Numbered from the stretch's first letter, positions 1 through 5,829 are shown. The stretch: DNA of 6,618 bases from Betaproteobacteria bacterium (GCA_028868235.1 JAGWUW010000154.1:1-6618); one strand, 5' to 3'. Numbers and translations: made by a program. The notes: generated by a model from the letters alone, not told the origin.

Positions 1-381
1 CAGTGGTGGAGTGAAGTTTTCTTCGAGTTGCGCTGGTATCTGTTCCTCGAAAAGACACCGAAGAAATACGTCGGTCACAACCCGATGGCACAGTTGATGA
101 TGTTCTTCTTCTTCACCGTACTGGCCGTCGGCATGGTGTTCACCGGATTCGCGCTGTACAGCGAAGGGGCGGGCGTTGGCAGCTGGCAGGATGTGCTGTT
201 TGGCTGGGTTATTCCGGCGCTTGGCGGCTCGCTGCAGACACACAATTTTCACCGCCTCGGCATGTGGATCATGATGACTTTCGTGCTGGTGCACGTCTAT
301 GCGGCGATTCGCGAGGACATCATGAGCCGGCAGTCGCTGATCTCCACGATGGTTTCCGGCTGGCGGATGTTTAAGGACTGA
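1..381 (+). CDS. hupC: Ni/Fe-hydrogenase b-type cytochrome subunit, C-terminal part (HupC/HyaC/HoxZ)
   Basis: The reading frame is open from base 1 and ends at TGA 379-381, giving 126 residues of a protein whose start lies upstream. Two hydrophobic spans are visible, about residues 32-52 and 85-103, which would be the third and fourth membrane helices of the family. The GHNP motif (His26) and the segment HNFHRLGMW followed by H98 match the second signature of nickel-hydrogenase cytochrome b proteins; His residues in these motifs ligate heme b. In this family the protein anchors the periplasmic HupSL dimer to the inner membrane and passes electrons from hydrogen to the quinone pool. Its place directly before the maturation genes fits the usual hupSLC-D order. 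The family is firm; the choice of the name hupC over hyaC or hoxZ is convention. Confidence 0.95.
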   Translation, partial: QWWSEVFFELRWYLFLEKTPKKYVGHNPMAQLMMFFFFTVLAVGMVFTGFALYSEGAGVGSWQDVLFGWVIPALGGSLQTHNFHRLGMWIMMTFVLVHVYAAIREDIMSRQSLISTMVSGWRMFKD

Positions 382-398
382 AGATTTACCTTGCGTTG

Positions 399-436
399 GC
401 CCCGGTGTGCATTCCCATGCGCCCGGGGCGTTTTTT
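399..436 (+). terminator. Rho-independent terminator or attenuator between hupC and hupD
   Basis: Bases 399-405 (GCCCCGG) pair perfectly with 423-429 (CCGGGGC). After one bulged T (406), bases 407-412 pair with 417-422 (one G-T wobble) around the four-base loop TCCC. Base 430 is G and 431-436 are six T's. This is the classic shape of an intrinsic terminator. It lies in the only sizeable gap of the window before hupI. Since hupD begins only 12 bases further and no obvious promoter is visible, it probably lets part of the transcripts through, so that structural genes are made in excess over maturation genes. The structure is seen; the partial readthrough is inferred. Confidence 0.8.
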
Positions 437-437
437 C

Positions 438-443
438 AGAGGG
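438..443 (+). promoter_or_regulatory. Ribosome binding site of hupD
   Basis: AGAGGG lies four bases before ATG 448 and directly after the T-run of the terminator. It decides the start of hupD: the frame is open upstream to a TTG at 391, but that start would place the terminator hairpin inside the gene. Confidence 0.6.
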
Positions 444-447
444 TTCA

Positions 448-1062
448 ATGAACAATAAACGCATTCTGGTCTTGGGCATAGGTAACATCCTGTGGGCCGA
501 CGAAGGCTTCGGCGTGCGCTGCGTCGAGGCTCTCAACGATGGCTGGGAGTTCCCGCCGCAAGTGACGTTGATGGATGGCGGCACGCAAGGCCTGTATCTT
601 CTGCCGTACGTACAGGAGGCCGATTGCTTGCTCGTTTTCGATGCAGTCGACTACGGTGATGCGCCGGGTGAGTTGCGCGAAGTGGTCGGCGACCAAGTGC
701 CACGTTTCATGGGGGCCAAAAAAATGAGTCTTCATCAAACCGGCTTTCAGGAAGTACTAATGGCGGCCGAATTAACTGGCAAGCTGCCCAAGGAGCTGGT
801 GTTGATCGGCGTCCAGCCTGAGGAGCTCGAAGACTACGGTGGCAGCCTGCGCGATATCGTCAAGGCGCAGATGGTGCCATCGTTGAATCTGGCGCTCGAC
901 TGGCTGGAACGTTGGGGTGTCGAAGGCCGGGTACGTAGCGCAGTGGCCGACGGCATTACCGACCGTGCGCTAGCCATCGGCGTCTACGAAGGCGAGCGGC
1001 CGCCGGCAGATCAGGCGTATCGCCTCGGGGATGCCCGCTTTCTGAACATGGAAGCGGCCTGA
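448..1062 (+). CDS. hupD: Hydrogenase maturation endopeptidase (HupD/HyaD/HoxM)
   Basis: A 204-residue protein of the HyaD/HybD nickel-dependent peptidase family. It removes the C-terminal extension from the hydrogenase large subunit once nickel has been inserted, the final step of active-site maturation in the cytoplasm. The N-terminus carries the family motif GIGNILWADEGFG, and the three residues that contact nickel in E. coli HybD have clear counterparts: Glu19, Asp65 (in FDAVDYG) and His96 (in SLHQTG). The DGGTQG loop at 43-48 is also typical. ATG 448 was chosen because of its ribosome binding site and because the conserved motif begins six residues later. The C-terminal tail after about residue 160 is longer than in HybD and poorly conserved. 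hupF follows after one base, so the two are probably translated together. Confidence 0.96.
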   Translation: MNNKRILVLGIGNILWADEGFGVRCVEALNDGWEFPPQVTLMDGGTQGLYLLPYVQEADCLLVFDAVDYGDAPGELREVVGDQVPRFMGAKKMSLHQTGFQEVLMAAELTGKLPKELVLIGVQPEELEDYGGSLRDIVKAQMVPSLNLALDWLERWGVEGRVRSAVADGITDRALAIGVYEGERPPADQAYRLGDARFLNMEAA

Positions 1063-1063
1063 T

Positions 1064-1366
1064 ATGTGCCTCGGCATTCCCGCCCGGGTTATCGAATCTG
1101 GCGAACATTTTGCCCGTTGCGCCAGTCGCCATGGCGAGCTGCGTGTCGATCTGAGCCTGGTTGGTACCCAGTTGCCGGGTACCTGGCTACTCACCTTTCT
1201 TAATGCGGCGCGCGAGATCATTCCGGGCGAACGGGCGGCCTCCATCGATGCTGCGCTTGATGCCCTGGAGGCAGCTCAGTCGGGTGCCACCGACTTTTCT
1301 GCCTTTTTTGCGGACCTCAACCGCGAACCTCAACTTCCCGATTTTCTGAGGACACAACAATCATGA
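1064..1366 (+). CDS. hupF: HypC-family hydrogenase chaperone HupF/HoxL
   Basis: A 100-residue protein starting MCLGIP. Cys2 of this signature is the residue through which HypC-family chaperones hold the Fe(CN)2CO group or the large-subunit precursor. The middle part, VDLSLVGT followed by PGTWLLTFLNAAREI, is the HupF form; classical HypC has a conserved His at the equivalent strand (VLVHVG), which is absent here. A C-terminal tail of about 30 residues goes beyond the usual HypC length and is typical of HupF/HoxL. In rhizobia HupF protects the large subunit during maturation in air and works with HupK. A GGAAG about nine bases upstream can serve as ribosome binding site. The end overlaps the start of hupG as ATGA. 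A true hypC is expected after hypF, outside the window. Confidence 0.93.
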   Translation: MCLGIPARVIESGEHFARCASRHGELRVDLSLVGTQLPGTWLLTFLNAAREIIPGERAASIDAALDALEAAQSGATDFSAFFADLNREPQLPDFLRTQQS

Positions 1367-1821
1367 GCCTCCACCTTGAACCCGGACCGACTTCCCTCGA
1401 TCGCCTGCAGGCCGCTATCGCCCGCATGCAGGCCAAACACGGTTTTCAGCGTCTAGCTGGCGAGCACTCCGAATTTCCAGCAGGCCTTGCTGCAGTGCTG
1501 CTTACCGAGGATCCCCAGCGCAATCTCGAAGTTCTTGATGCCTGCGTGATCCTGCCCGAAGCCCTAAAACCGCTCGGGGAGCAGATTTCCCGCCATGTTG
1601 CCGGGCCCGATACGGCACCCGCCATGATGCAGAAATTTGGAATTCCCCGCGCGCCGGCTGTCGTTTTCTTGAGGGATGGCGAATATGTCGGCGCCTTGCA
1701 CGGCATCCGCGACTGGAACGAGTATCAGGCGGAGGTTGACCGCCTACTGTCCGGTCCCGCTCAGCCGAAGCCGATTGGCATTCCCGTTCGCGTCGCTACT
1801 TTGCAGGGAGCCTGCGCATGA
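1363..1821 (+). CDS. hupG: Hydrogenase accessory protein HupG/HyaE/HoxO, thioredoxin fold
   Basis: A 152-residue protein of the HyaE/HupG family, which has a thioredoxin fold but no active CxxC pair; only isolated cysteines are present here (Cys61 and one near the C-terminus). The segment around residues 93-110, RAPAVVFLRDGEYVG, corresponds to the cis-proline loop (Pro98) and following strand of thioredoxins and is the best family marker; DWNEY follows. HyaE and HoxO bind the Tat signal peptide of the hydrogenase small subunit and are thought to hold it until its FeS clusters are in place. Start and stop overlap with neighbours as ATGA on both sides, and GAGGA (1348-1352) lies ten bases before the start. 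This points to strict translational coupling with hupF and hupH. Confidence 0.9.
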   Translation: MSLHLEPGPTSLDRLQAAIARMQAKHGFQRLAGEHSEFPAGLAAVLLTEDPQRNLEVLDACVILPEALKPLGEQISRHVAGPDTAPAMMQKFGIPRAPAVVFLRDGEYVGALHGIRDWNEYQAEVDRLLSGPAQPKPIGIPVRVATLQGACA

Positions 1822-2681
1822 ACCCGTCCACGATCCGCCCCTTCCCGATCTCTGTCGTTGCCATGGGTCCCGGTTCTCAAGGCGAGGAAGCGCCCGATTA
1901 CCTGCCCATGCCCAAAGGTATGGAAACCTTTCACCAGCCGCGCTTGCCGGATAACGCCTCGCCGGAGGCCATCGATCAGGCGGCAGGTTTGCTCGGGCTC
2001 TTTCTCGATGGCGCTAGCCAAGCTGGCATGGCTGGTGGCGCCAAGCTCGACCTGCTCGGACTGGAGGTCGGAGTGCGGGATGTCATTAACCAGTCGATGG
2101 GCTTTGGCGAGGTCAGTGCCTTCACTACCGCGCCCGAGCACTGGCGCGTGCAGGAAACGGCCTTTGCCGGCATCTGGCGCGTGCTGAAGGTGGCTGACGA
2201 TGGCGCGATGCTGGTCGATCGTCTCGAAACCGGTACCATTCCGGAGGTGTTGACCGATGCTATGCAGCGGACGGCGGCTGCCGAACTGCCGGCTCCAGGC
2301 TATCCGCTCGGCTGCATGAACGCCCAGGCACTGGTCGAGGAAATCCGTATGCAGGCGGCTGCCTATAAAACCGGTCAGCCAGCGCATGTCATCAACCTGA
2401 CGTTGCTGCCGGTTTCCGATGCCGATCTCGACACGCTGTACGGTTGGCTTGGCCATCGCGAAGTCTCGTTGCTGTCGCGCGGCTATGGCAACTGCCGGAT
2501 TACCAGCACGCGGCTGAAGAATGTCTGGTGGGTGCAGTATTTCAACAGCATGGATACGTTGATTCTCAACTCCATTGAGATCGTTGGCATGCCCGATGTG
2601 GCGCTGGCTGCCGAGGAGGATTTTGAAGACTCCGTCGAACGTCTGCGCGAATATCTCGACATGATGGCGGAGCCCGTATAG
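1818..2681 (+). CDS. hupH: Hydrogenase expression/formation protein HupH/HyaF/HoxQ
   Basis: A 287-residue protein of the HupH/HyaF family. Near the N-terminus it has the typical PFPISVVAMGPGSQ stretch followed by a YLPMPKGMETF segment. The C-terminal third contains the most conserved block, SRGYGNCRITSTRLKN (Cys226), followed by VWWVQYFNSMDTLILN. HyaF and HoxQ act with the HyaE/HoxO type protein on the small subunit before export, and the gene pair is nearly always adjacent, as here. In rhizobia HupGHIJ are needed for hydrogenase processing under oxygen. AGGGAG (1805-1810) lies seven bases before ATG 1818, which also overlaps the hupG stop. The biochemical activity of the family is not established; it has no recognisable catalytic motif. 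Confidence 0.92.
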   Translation: MNPSTIRPFPISVVAMGPGSQGEEAPDYLPMPKGMETFHQPRLPDNASPEAIDQAAGLLGLFLDGASQAGMAGGAKLDLLGLEVGVRDVINQSMGFGEVSAFTTAPEHWRVQETAFAGIWRVLKVADDGAMLVDRLETGTIPEVLTDAMQRTAAAELPAPGYPLGCMNAQALVEEIRMQAAAYKTGQPAHVINLTLLPVSDADLDTLYGWLGHREVSLLSRGYGNCRITSTRLKNVWWVQYFNSMDTLILNSIEIVGMPDVALAAEEDFEDSVERLREYLDMMAEPV

Positions 2682-2690
2682 GCTCATCGC

Positions 2691-2888
2691 ATGCGATTTG
2701 AAGGTTCACATCTCGGGGTCAAGCCGGACGACCGGCTTGAGTGCGGCATCTGCTGGTGGGTTTACGACCCCGAGCAGGGCGATGACGTGCGCGGCATTCC
2801 CCCGGGCACGCCATTCGCTGATCTACCGGACGACTGGTGTTGTCCGGGTTGCGATGCCCCGAAACACAAATTTATGGTGACTGAATGA
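2691..2888 (+). CDS. hupI: Rubredoxin HupI/HoxR
   Basis: A 65-residue rubredoxin. The iron ligands are visible as two Cys pairs: Cys18-x2-Cys21 in [10 protein letters not shown] and Cys51-x2-Cys54 in CCPGCDAPK, with the usual DPEQGD and [13 protein letters not shown] between. HupI/HoxR rubredoxins are dedicated to oxygen-tolerant membrane hydrogenases and support formation of the small-subunit clusters, probably as an electron donor. Cys50, next to the third ligand, is an extra cysteine where other residues are usual. hupI starts nine bases after hupH with no good ribosome binding site close by (the nearest GGAG is about 19 bases upstream), so it probably depends on ribosomes coming from hupH. 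Its stop codon overlaps an ATG at 2885. Confidence 0.95.
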   Translation: MRFEGSHLGVKPDDRLECGICWWVYDPEQGDDVRGIPPGTPFADLPDDWCCPGCDAPKHKFMVTE

Positions 2889-2983
2889 GCACGAAGCAAG
2901 GCACCAAGGCATGCCTTGGCATGCAGCCGGCAGCGAATGAGGTCCGACTCAATTGCCGGACGCCATATAGTGGTGATGCGTGA
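2885..2983 (+). CDS. Possible 32-codon leader ORF between hupI and hupJ
   Basis: ATG 2885 overlaps the hupI stop as ATGA, with GGTGA (2876-2880) just before it, and the frame runs 32 codons to TGA 2981-2983. That stop falls on the ribosome binding site of hupJ, 11 bases before its ATG. The predicted peptide begins MSTKQGTK and resembles nothing I recognise. It could be a coupling peptide that brings ribosomes to hupJ, a remnant of an older in-frame hupJ start, or simply chance. It is listed because the overlaps at both ends are suggestive; coding function is unproven. Confidence 0.3.
   Translation: MSTKQGTKACLGMQPAANEVRLNCRTPYSGDA
2904..2924 (+). repeat. Palindrome with two alternative hairpins upstream of hupJ
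   Basis: Bases 2904-2919 (CCAAGGCATGCCTTGG) form a perfect 16-base palindrome. In RNA it folds as a six-pair stem around CATG. A second hairpin overlaps it: GCATGC at 2909-2914 can pair with GCATGC at 2919-2924 around CTTG. Both cannot form at the same time. No T-run follows, so it is not a terminator. It could be an mRNA structure controlling hupJ or a protein-binding operator; function is unknown. Confidence 0.5.
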
Positions 2984-2986
2984 GGA
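2982..2986 (+). promoter_or_regulatory. Ribosome binding site of hupJ
   Basis: GAGGA with seven bases to ATG 2994 is one of the best Shine-Dalgarno sequences in the window. It decides between the possible hupJ starts (TTG 2916, ATG 2937, ATG 2976, ATG 2994) in favour of 2994. Confidence 0.7.
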
Positions 2987-2993
2987 CCGGCGG

Positions 2994-3470
2994 ATGAAGG
3001 TATGGACGACCGACCCATCGTCCAAGCTGGTCGACGTGTTTTCGGACATTGCCCGGACCCGGATGCGCGATGTGCCGATCTGCAATCCAGCATTGCGCGT
3101 CGAGGCAGTCGGTTTTCAGCACACTCCACAGGGGCATTGGGCCGGCGTGATGATTACGCCATGGGCCATCAATTTGCTTGGCTTGCCCGGCCAGATCGAT
3201 GGTTGGCCAATGCTGCCTGCTTGCAGCAAGTACGACTGGCGTTTCCCATCCGGTGAGTACGAATTTACTGTCGCCGATGAAGAGCGCATCGGCACTTATC
3301 ACCTGTGCTCGCTGTTTTCGCCAGCATTCGAGTTCAGGAATCAGGAAGAGGCGCGCCTGACAGCGCTGGCTGTAGCCCATGCCCTGTTCGCCGAGCCATT
3401 TGCTGTACCGGGGGGGGCGACTGCCTCGGCTGTGCCGACTCGGCGGGCTTTTCTTGGATTGGGCCGATGA
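2994..3470 (+). CDS. hupJ: [NiFe]-hydrogenase assembly chaperone HupJ/HoxT (HybE family)
   Basis: A 158-residue protein of the HybE/HupJ family. Conserved blocks are IARTRMRDVPICNPALRVEA near residues 19-38, ITPWAINLL at 54-62, FPSGEYEF at 84-91 and CSLFSPAFEF at 105-114. The C-terminus ends in an RRAFLGLG motif, typical of HupJ/HoxT. HybE-type proteins are chaperones that coordinate assembly and Tat export of hydrogenase precursors; HupJ with HupI and HoxT with HoxR are linked to small-subunit assembly in air. ATG 2994 has a strong ribosome binding site and gives the short MKVWTTDP lead-in; the frame is open further upstream but that part shows no family similarity. A run of eight G's lies in codons 139-142. 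The stop overlaps the hupK start as ATGA. Confidence 0.9.
   Translation: MKVWTTDPSSKLVDVFSDIARTRMRDVPICNPALRVEAVGFQHTPQGHWAGVMITPWAINLLGLPGQIDGWPMLPACSKYDWRFPSGEYEFTVADEERIGTYHLCSLFSPAFEFRNQEEARLTALAVAHALFAEPFAVPGGATASAVPTRRAFLGLGR
3410..3417 (+). repeat. G8 homopolymer near the 3' end of hupJ
   Basis: Eight consecutive G's are read as CCG GGG GGG GCG in hupJ. The frame shown gives the expected hupJ C-terminus and the ATGA junction with hupK, so the length appears right. Such tracts are prone to slippage in replication, transcription and sequencing. Confidence 0.85.
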
Positions 3471-4375
3471 CCTCGGTCGGCCAGCTGATTGTACGCGCCA
3501 CCTATGATCGGGGGGCGTTGCGCAATATTGCGGTCGACCTGCAGCGGCCATCGGTGGCTCGCTTGTTTATCGGACAGTTGCCTGATGTGGTGATCAAGAC
3601 GGTTCCCTACCTGTTTACGCTGTGTGCGCATGCCCAGCGGGTGGCGGCGCAGGCCGCGGTAAACGTGGCGCTCGGCGAGAGGCCGCGAGCACCGGACCAT
3701 ACGGAACTGTGGATCGAGGTGCTACACGAGAATCTGTGGCGCCTGCTGCTCGACTGGCCACTGGCCGTCGGCTTGCTACCGGCCAAGGATGCCTTCATCG
3801 CTTGGCGGGCGAACCGGAATGGCGACGATGTCGTCGCTACGACCCGGACCTTGATCGACGATGTCCTACAGCCGCTGGCCGTCGATTGCCTTGCCCGTCT
3901 GGTCGAGGCGGCAGGTGATGACAATCATCGAACCCAGGCCCCGGCTGTTCTGGCTCCAGAATCCTGGCTAGCGTATTGGCAGGGCATGGAGGCGCAGATG
4001 CCGGCATTGCCGTTGCCGGAGTCTATTCCGGCCATCTATCGTGCCCGCTTGGTTGAGGTCCAGGGGGCGTTTGCGGCGCTGGTTAGTCAACAGCCTTTCC
4101 CCATCGCTTCCGCCGGTGGCGCTGGATGGGGGGTTGGGCAAACATTGACGGCACGCGGGGTGCTCACCCATGCGGTGCATGTCGTCGATGGTCAGGTCGT
4201 GCGCTATCGCGTTCAGGCGCCGACCGACAGTCTGTTCGCCGATGCCCGGCCGCTGGCGATGCTGCTCGCCAATCGTCGATTTGTTACGCTGGATCAAGCA
4301 CGGCAAGGGTTGGATCAGGCGATACTGGCACTTGATCCCTGTCTCCCCTACACCGTGGAACTGCAAGATGCATGA
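3467..4375 (+). CDS. hupK: Hydrogenase maturation scaffold HupK/HoxV, large-subunit-like
   Basis: A 302-residue protein placed where HupK/HoxV is expected, between hupJ and hypA. HupK proteins are distant relatives of the hydrogenase large subunit that lack part of the metal ligands; HoxV has been proposed to hold the Fe(CN)2CO group before transfer to the large subunit, together with the HupF/HoxL chaperone. This sequence shows that relation. Near the N-terminus, LFTLCAHAQRVAAQAA (Cys53) resembles the CGVC..H region with the first Cys lost. The extreme C-terminus, [14 protein letters not shown], resembles the DPCxxCxxH motif, with Cys292 kept, Tyr295 for the second Cys and Glu298 for the His. 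No cleavable extension follows. The start at ATG 3467 overlaps the hupJ stop; the ribosome binding site is weak, so coupling is likely. The frame is open upstream to 3305, but that part is hupJ. Confidence 0.88.
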   Translation: MTSVGQLIVRATYDRGALRNIAVDLQRPSVARLFIGQLPDVVIKTVPYLFTLCAHAQRVAAQAAVNVALGERPRAPDHTELWIEVLHENLWRLLLDWPLAVGLLPAKDAFIAWRANRNGDDVVATTRTLIDDVLQPLAVDCLARLVEAAGDDNHRTQAPAVLAPESWLAYWQGMEAQMPALPLPESIPAIYRARLVEVQGAFAALVSQQPFPIASAGGAGWGVGQTLTARGVLTHAVHVVDGQVVRYRVQAPTDSLFADARPLAMLLANRRFVTLDQARQGLDQAILALDPCLPYTVELQDA

Positions 4376-4709
4376 AATGTCGCTCGCCGAAGGCGTGCTG
4401 CAACTGGTCGAAGATACTGCCAAGCGCGAGAGCGCCAGGCGGGTCAGACTGGTTGTCCTGGAAATTGGCCGCATGTCGTCGGTTCAGCCAGAAGCGCTGA
4501 GGTTCTGCTTCGATGCAGTTACTCGGGGCAGTCTGGCTCAGGATGCCATACTGGAAATCGTCGATGTGCCAGGGGCGGGCTGGTGTCTGCCCTGCGCCGA
4601 AACCGTACCGATGGAAGAGCTGTATGGTGCTTGTCCGAAGTGTGGCAGCCATCAGGTGCAGCCGACGGGCGGGACGGAGATGCGGGTCAAGGAAATTGAG
4701 ATCGAATAA
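4368..4709 (+). CDS. hypA: Hydrogenase nickel-insertion protein HypA
   Basis: A 113-residue HypA. It binds nickel through its N-terminus (MHEMSLAEG; His2 is the key ligand) and carries a structural zinc site with two Cys pairs, here Cys73-x2-Cys76 and Cys89-x2-Cys92. With HypB it delivers nickel to the large-subunit precursor after the iron centre is in place. Length and motifs agree with the family throughout, including [19 protein letters not shown] at about residues 31-49. The start at ATG 4368 is fixed by the invariant MHEMS; it overlaps the end of hupK by eight bases, and GGAA (4357-4360) lies seven bases before it. Confidence 0.97.
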   Translation: MHEMSLAEGVLQLVEDTAKRESARRVRLVVLEIGRMSSVQPEALRFCFDAVTRGSLAQDAILEIVDVPGAGWCLPCAETVPMEELYGACPKCGSHQVQPTGGTEMRVKEIEIE

Positions 4710-4722
4710 TCGGGAGACGGAT

Positions 4723-5829
4723 ATGTGTACGGTTTGCGGCTGCGGGGCAGGGGAAGTAAAAATCGAAGGTGGGGCGCACGAGCACACGCACGTCCATGCG
4801 GACGGCACGGTGCATACGCATAGCCATGGCCACGATCACGCGCATAGCCATGATGACGTGGTGCTGGCCGGCGTCCATGCCCATAGCCACACCCATGCTG
4901 ACGGTACGGTCCATGTTCACGAACACGTGCATCAGGGCGAACACAGACACGTCCATGGTGGCCAGCATGAGCACGTGCATGCCGACGGCAGCACGCACAG
5001 CCATGAACACCATCACGACCACCGCCATGAGCATGCTGTCGGCGGCGATCTGGACTACGGCACCGGTCCGGCCCGCGCTCACGTGCCAGGCATGTCGCAG
5101 GCACGCATGGTGCAGATCGAACAGGACATCCTGTCCAAGAACAATGCCTACGCCGATGCCAACCGCCAGTGGTTCGACGAGCGCGGCATTTTTGCGCTGA
5201 ATCTGGTGTCCAGCCCCGGCTCGGGCAAGACCACGCTGCTCTGCAAGACAATCGATCTGTTGAAAGACAGGGTCTCCATCGCCGTCGTTGAGGGCGACCA
5301 GCAGACGGCCAATGACGCAGAGCGCATCCGCGCCACCGGTGTGCCGGCACTGCAGATAAACACCGGCAAGGGGTGCCATCTCGATGGCCACATGGTCGGC
5401 CATGCGATGCAGCGCCTGCAGCCGGCCGACGAATCGTTGTTCCTGATCGAGAACGTCGGTAACCTTGTCTGCCCGGCGGCCTTCGATCTTGGCGAACACC
5501 ACAAGGTGGCCATCCTGTCGGTCACCGAAGGCGAGGACAAGCCACTCAAGTATCCCGATATGTTCGCCGCGGCCGACGTCATGCTGCTCAATAAGTGCGA
5601 CCTGTTGCCCTACCTCGAATTCGATGCCGATCTGGCCGAGGCCAACGCCCGCCGGGTCAATCCCGACCTAGCCATCTTCCGCCTGTCGGCGACCAGTGGC
5701 GACGGCTTGTCCGCCTGGCTGGACTGGATTCAGTCCGGGCTGGAAGCGCAGCGGGCCAAGCGCTCGGACACAGTCGACGCCCTGAAGCGTCGCGTCGCCG
5801 AACTGGAGCGCCAACTGGCGGCCAAGTAG
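4723..5829 (+). CDS. hypB: Nickel-binding GTPase HypB with long His-rich domain
   Basis: A 368-residue HypB, long for the family. Residues 1-8, MCTVCGCG, contain the CxxCGC high-affinity metal site. Residues 19-104 are His-rich with 33 histidines, a nickel-storage type segment. The GTPase domain follows from about residue 125: P-loop SSPGSGKT (163-170), VVEGDQQT, the metal site GCHLDG (Cys218, His219), [10 protein letters not shown] (Cys250), NKCD (290-293) for guanine recognition, and SATSGDG. GTP hydrolysis drives nickel transfer with HypA into the hydrogenase large subunit. After the domain a charged helix of about 23 residues with leucine heptads ([17 protein letters not shown]) ends the protein, probably a coiled coil. 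ATG 4723 has GGGAG (4712-4716) six bases upstream and yields the expected MCTVCGCG start. Confidence 0.97.
   Translation: MCTVCGCGAGEVKIEGGAHEHTHVHADGTVHTHSHGHDHAHSHDDVVLAGVHAHSHTHADGTVHVHEHVHQGEHRHVHGGQHEHVHADGSTHSHEHHHDHRHEHAVGGDLDYGTGPARAHVPGMSQARMVQIEQDILSKNNAYADANRQWFDERGIFALNLVSSPGSGKTTLLCKTIDLLKDRVSIAVVEGDQQTANDAERIRATGVPALQINTGKGCHLDGHMVGHAMQRLQPADESLFLIENVGNLVCPAAFDLGEHHKVAILSVTEGEDKPLKYPDMFAAADVMLLNKCDLLPYLEFDADLAEANARRVNPDLAIFRLSATSGDGLSAWLDWIQSGLEAQRAKRSDTVDALKRRVAELERQLAAK
4777..5034 (+). repeat. His-codon repeat region of hypB with three HADG units
   Basis: This segment encodes residues 19-104, 33 of which are His, mostly in alternation with other residues. Three copies of the unit HxHADG(T/S)xH are visible at residues 23-31, 56-64 and 84-92 (bases 4789-4815, 4888-4914 and 4972-4998), about 99 and 84 bases apart and flanked by similar HxHSH or HEH runs. 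The pattern suggests growth by internal duplication of a unit of roughly 30 codons followed by drift. Confidence 0.8.

Noticed and set aside
391..447. TTG 391 as start of hupD
   Set aside because: It would put the terminator in the coding region and add 19 residues before the conserved N-terminus.
718..724. A7 run in hupD as a slippery frameshift site
   Set aside because: The codon phase (GCC AAA AAA ATG) is not the A_AAA_AAA arrangement, and slips lead to early stops just before His96 or soon after; most likely ordinary Lys codons.
1761..2687. 308-codon open frame on the minus strand across hupH
   Set aside because: It mirrors hupH almost exactly, has no family similarity or ribosome binding site that I can see, and long antisense frames are common in GC-rich genes.
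2916..2993. TTG 2916 or ATG 2976 as start of hupJ
   Set aside because: No good ribosome binding site for either, and the added residues show no family similarity.
3305..3466. Upstream extension of the hupK frame
   Set aside because: It overlaps the conserved end of hupJ and matches nothing in HupK; ATG 3467 with the ATGA junction is the better start. It only matters for the frameshift idea.
4114..4138. G-rich stretch in hupK as a G-quadruplex
   Set aside because: It has only one long G6 run and one GGG with short GG pairs; Gly/Trp codons explain it.
4332..4345. TTGAT half-site near the end of hupK as an FNR box for an internal hyp promoter
   Set aside because: Rhizobial clusters have an FnrN-dependent promoter near here, but no second half-site ATCAA at the right distance is present.
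4777..5034. hypB repeats as a CRISPR-like array
   Set aside because: The units are degenerate, in frame and coding for His motifs, with no constant repeat length or unique spacers.
4687..5502. 271-codon minus-strand frame across hypB, rich in Met and Val
   Set aside because: Its composition is the reverse complement of the His-codon repeats of hypB; it is a shadow.
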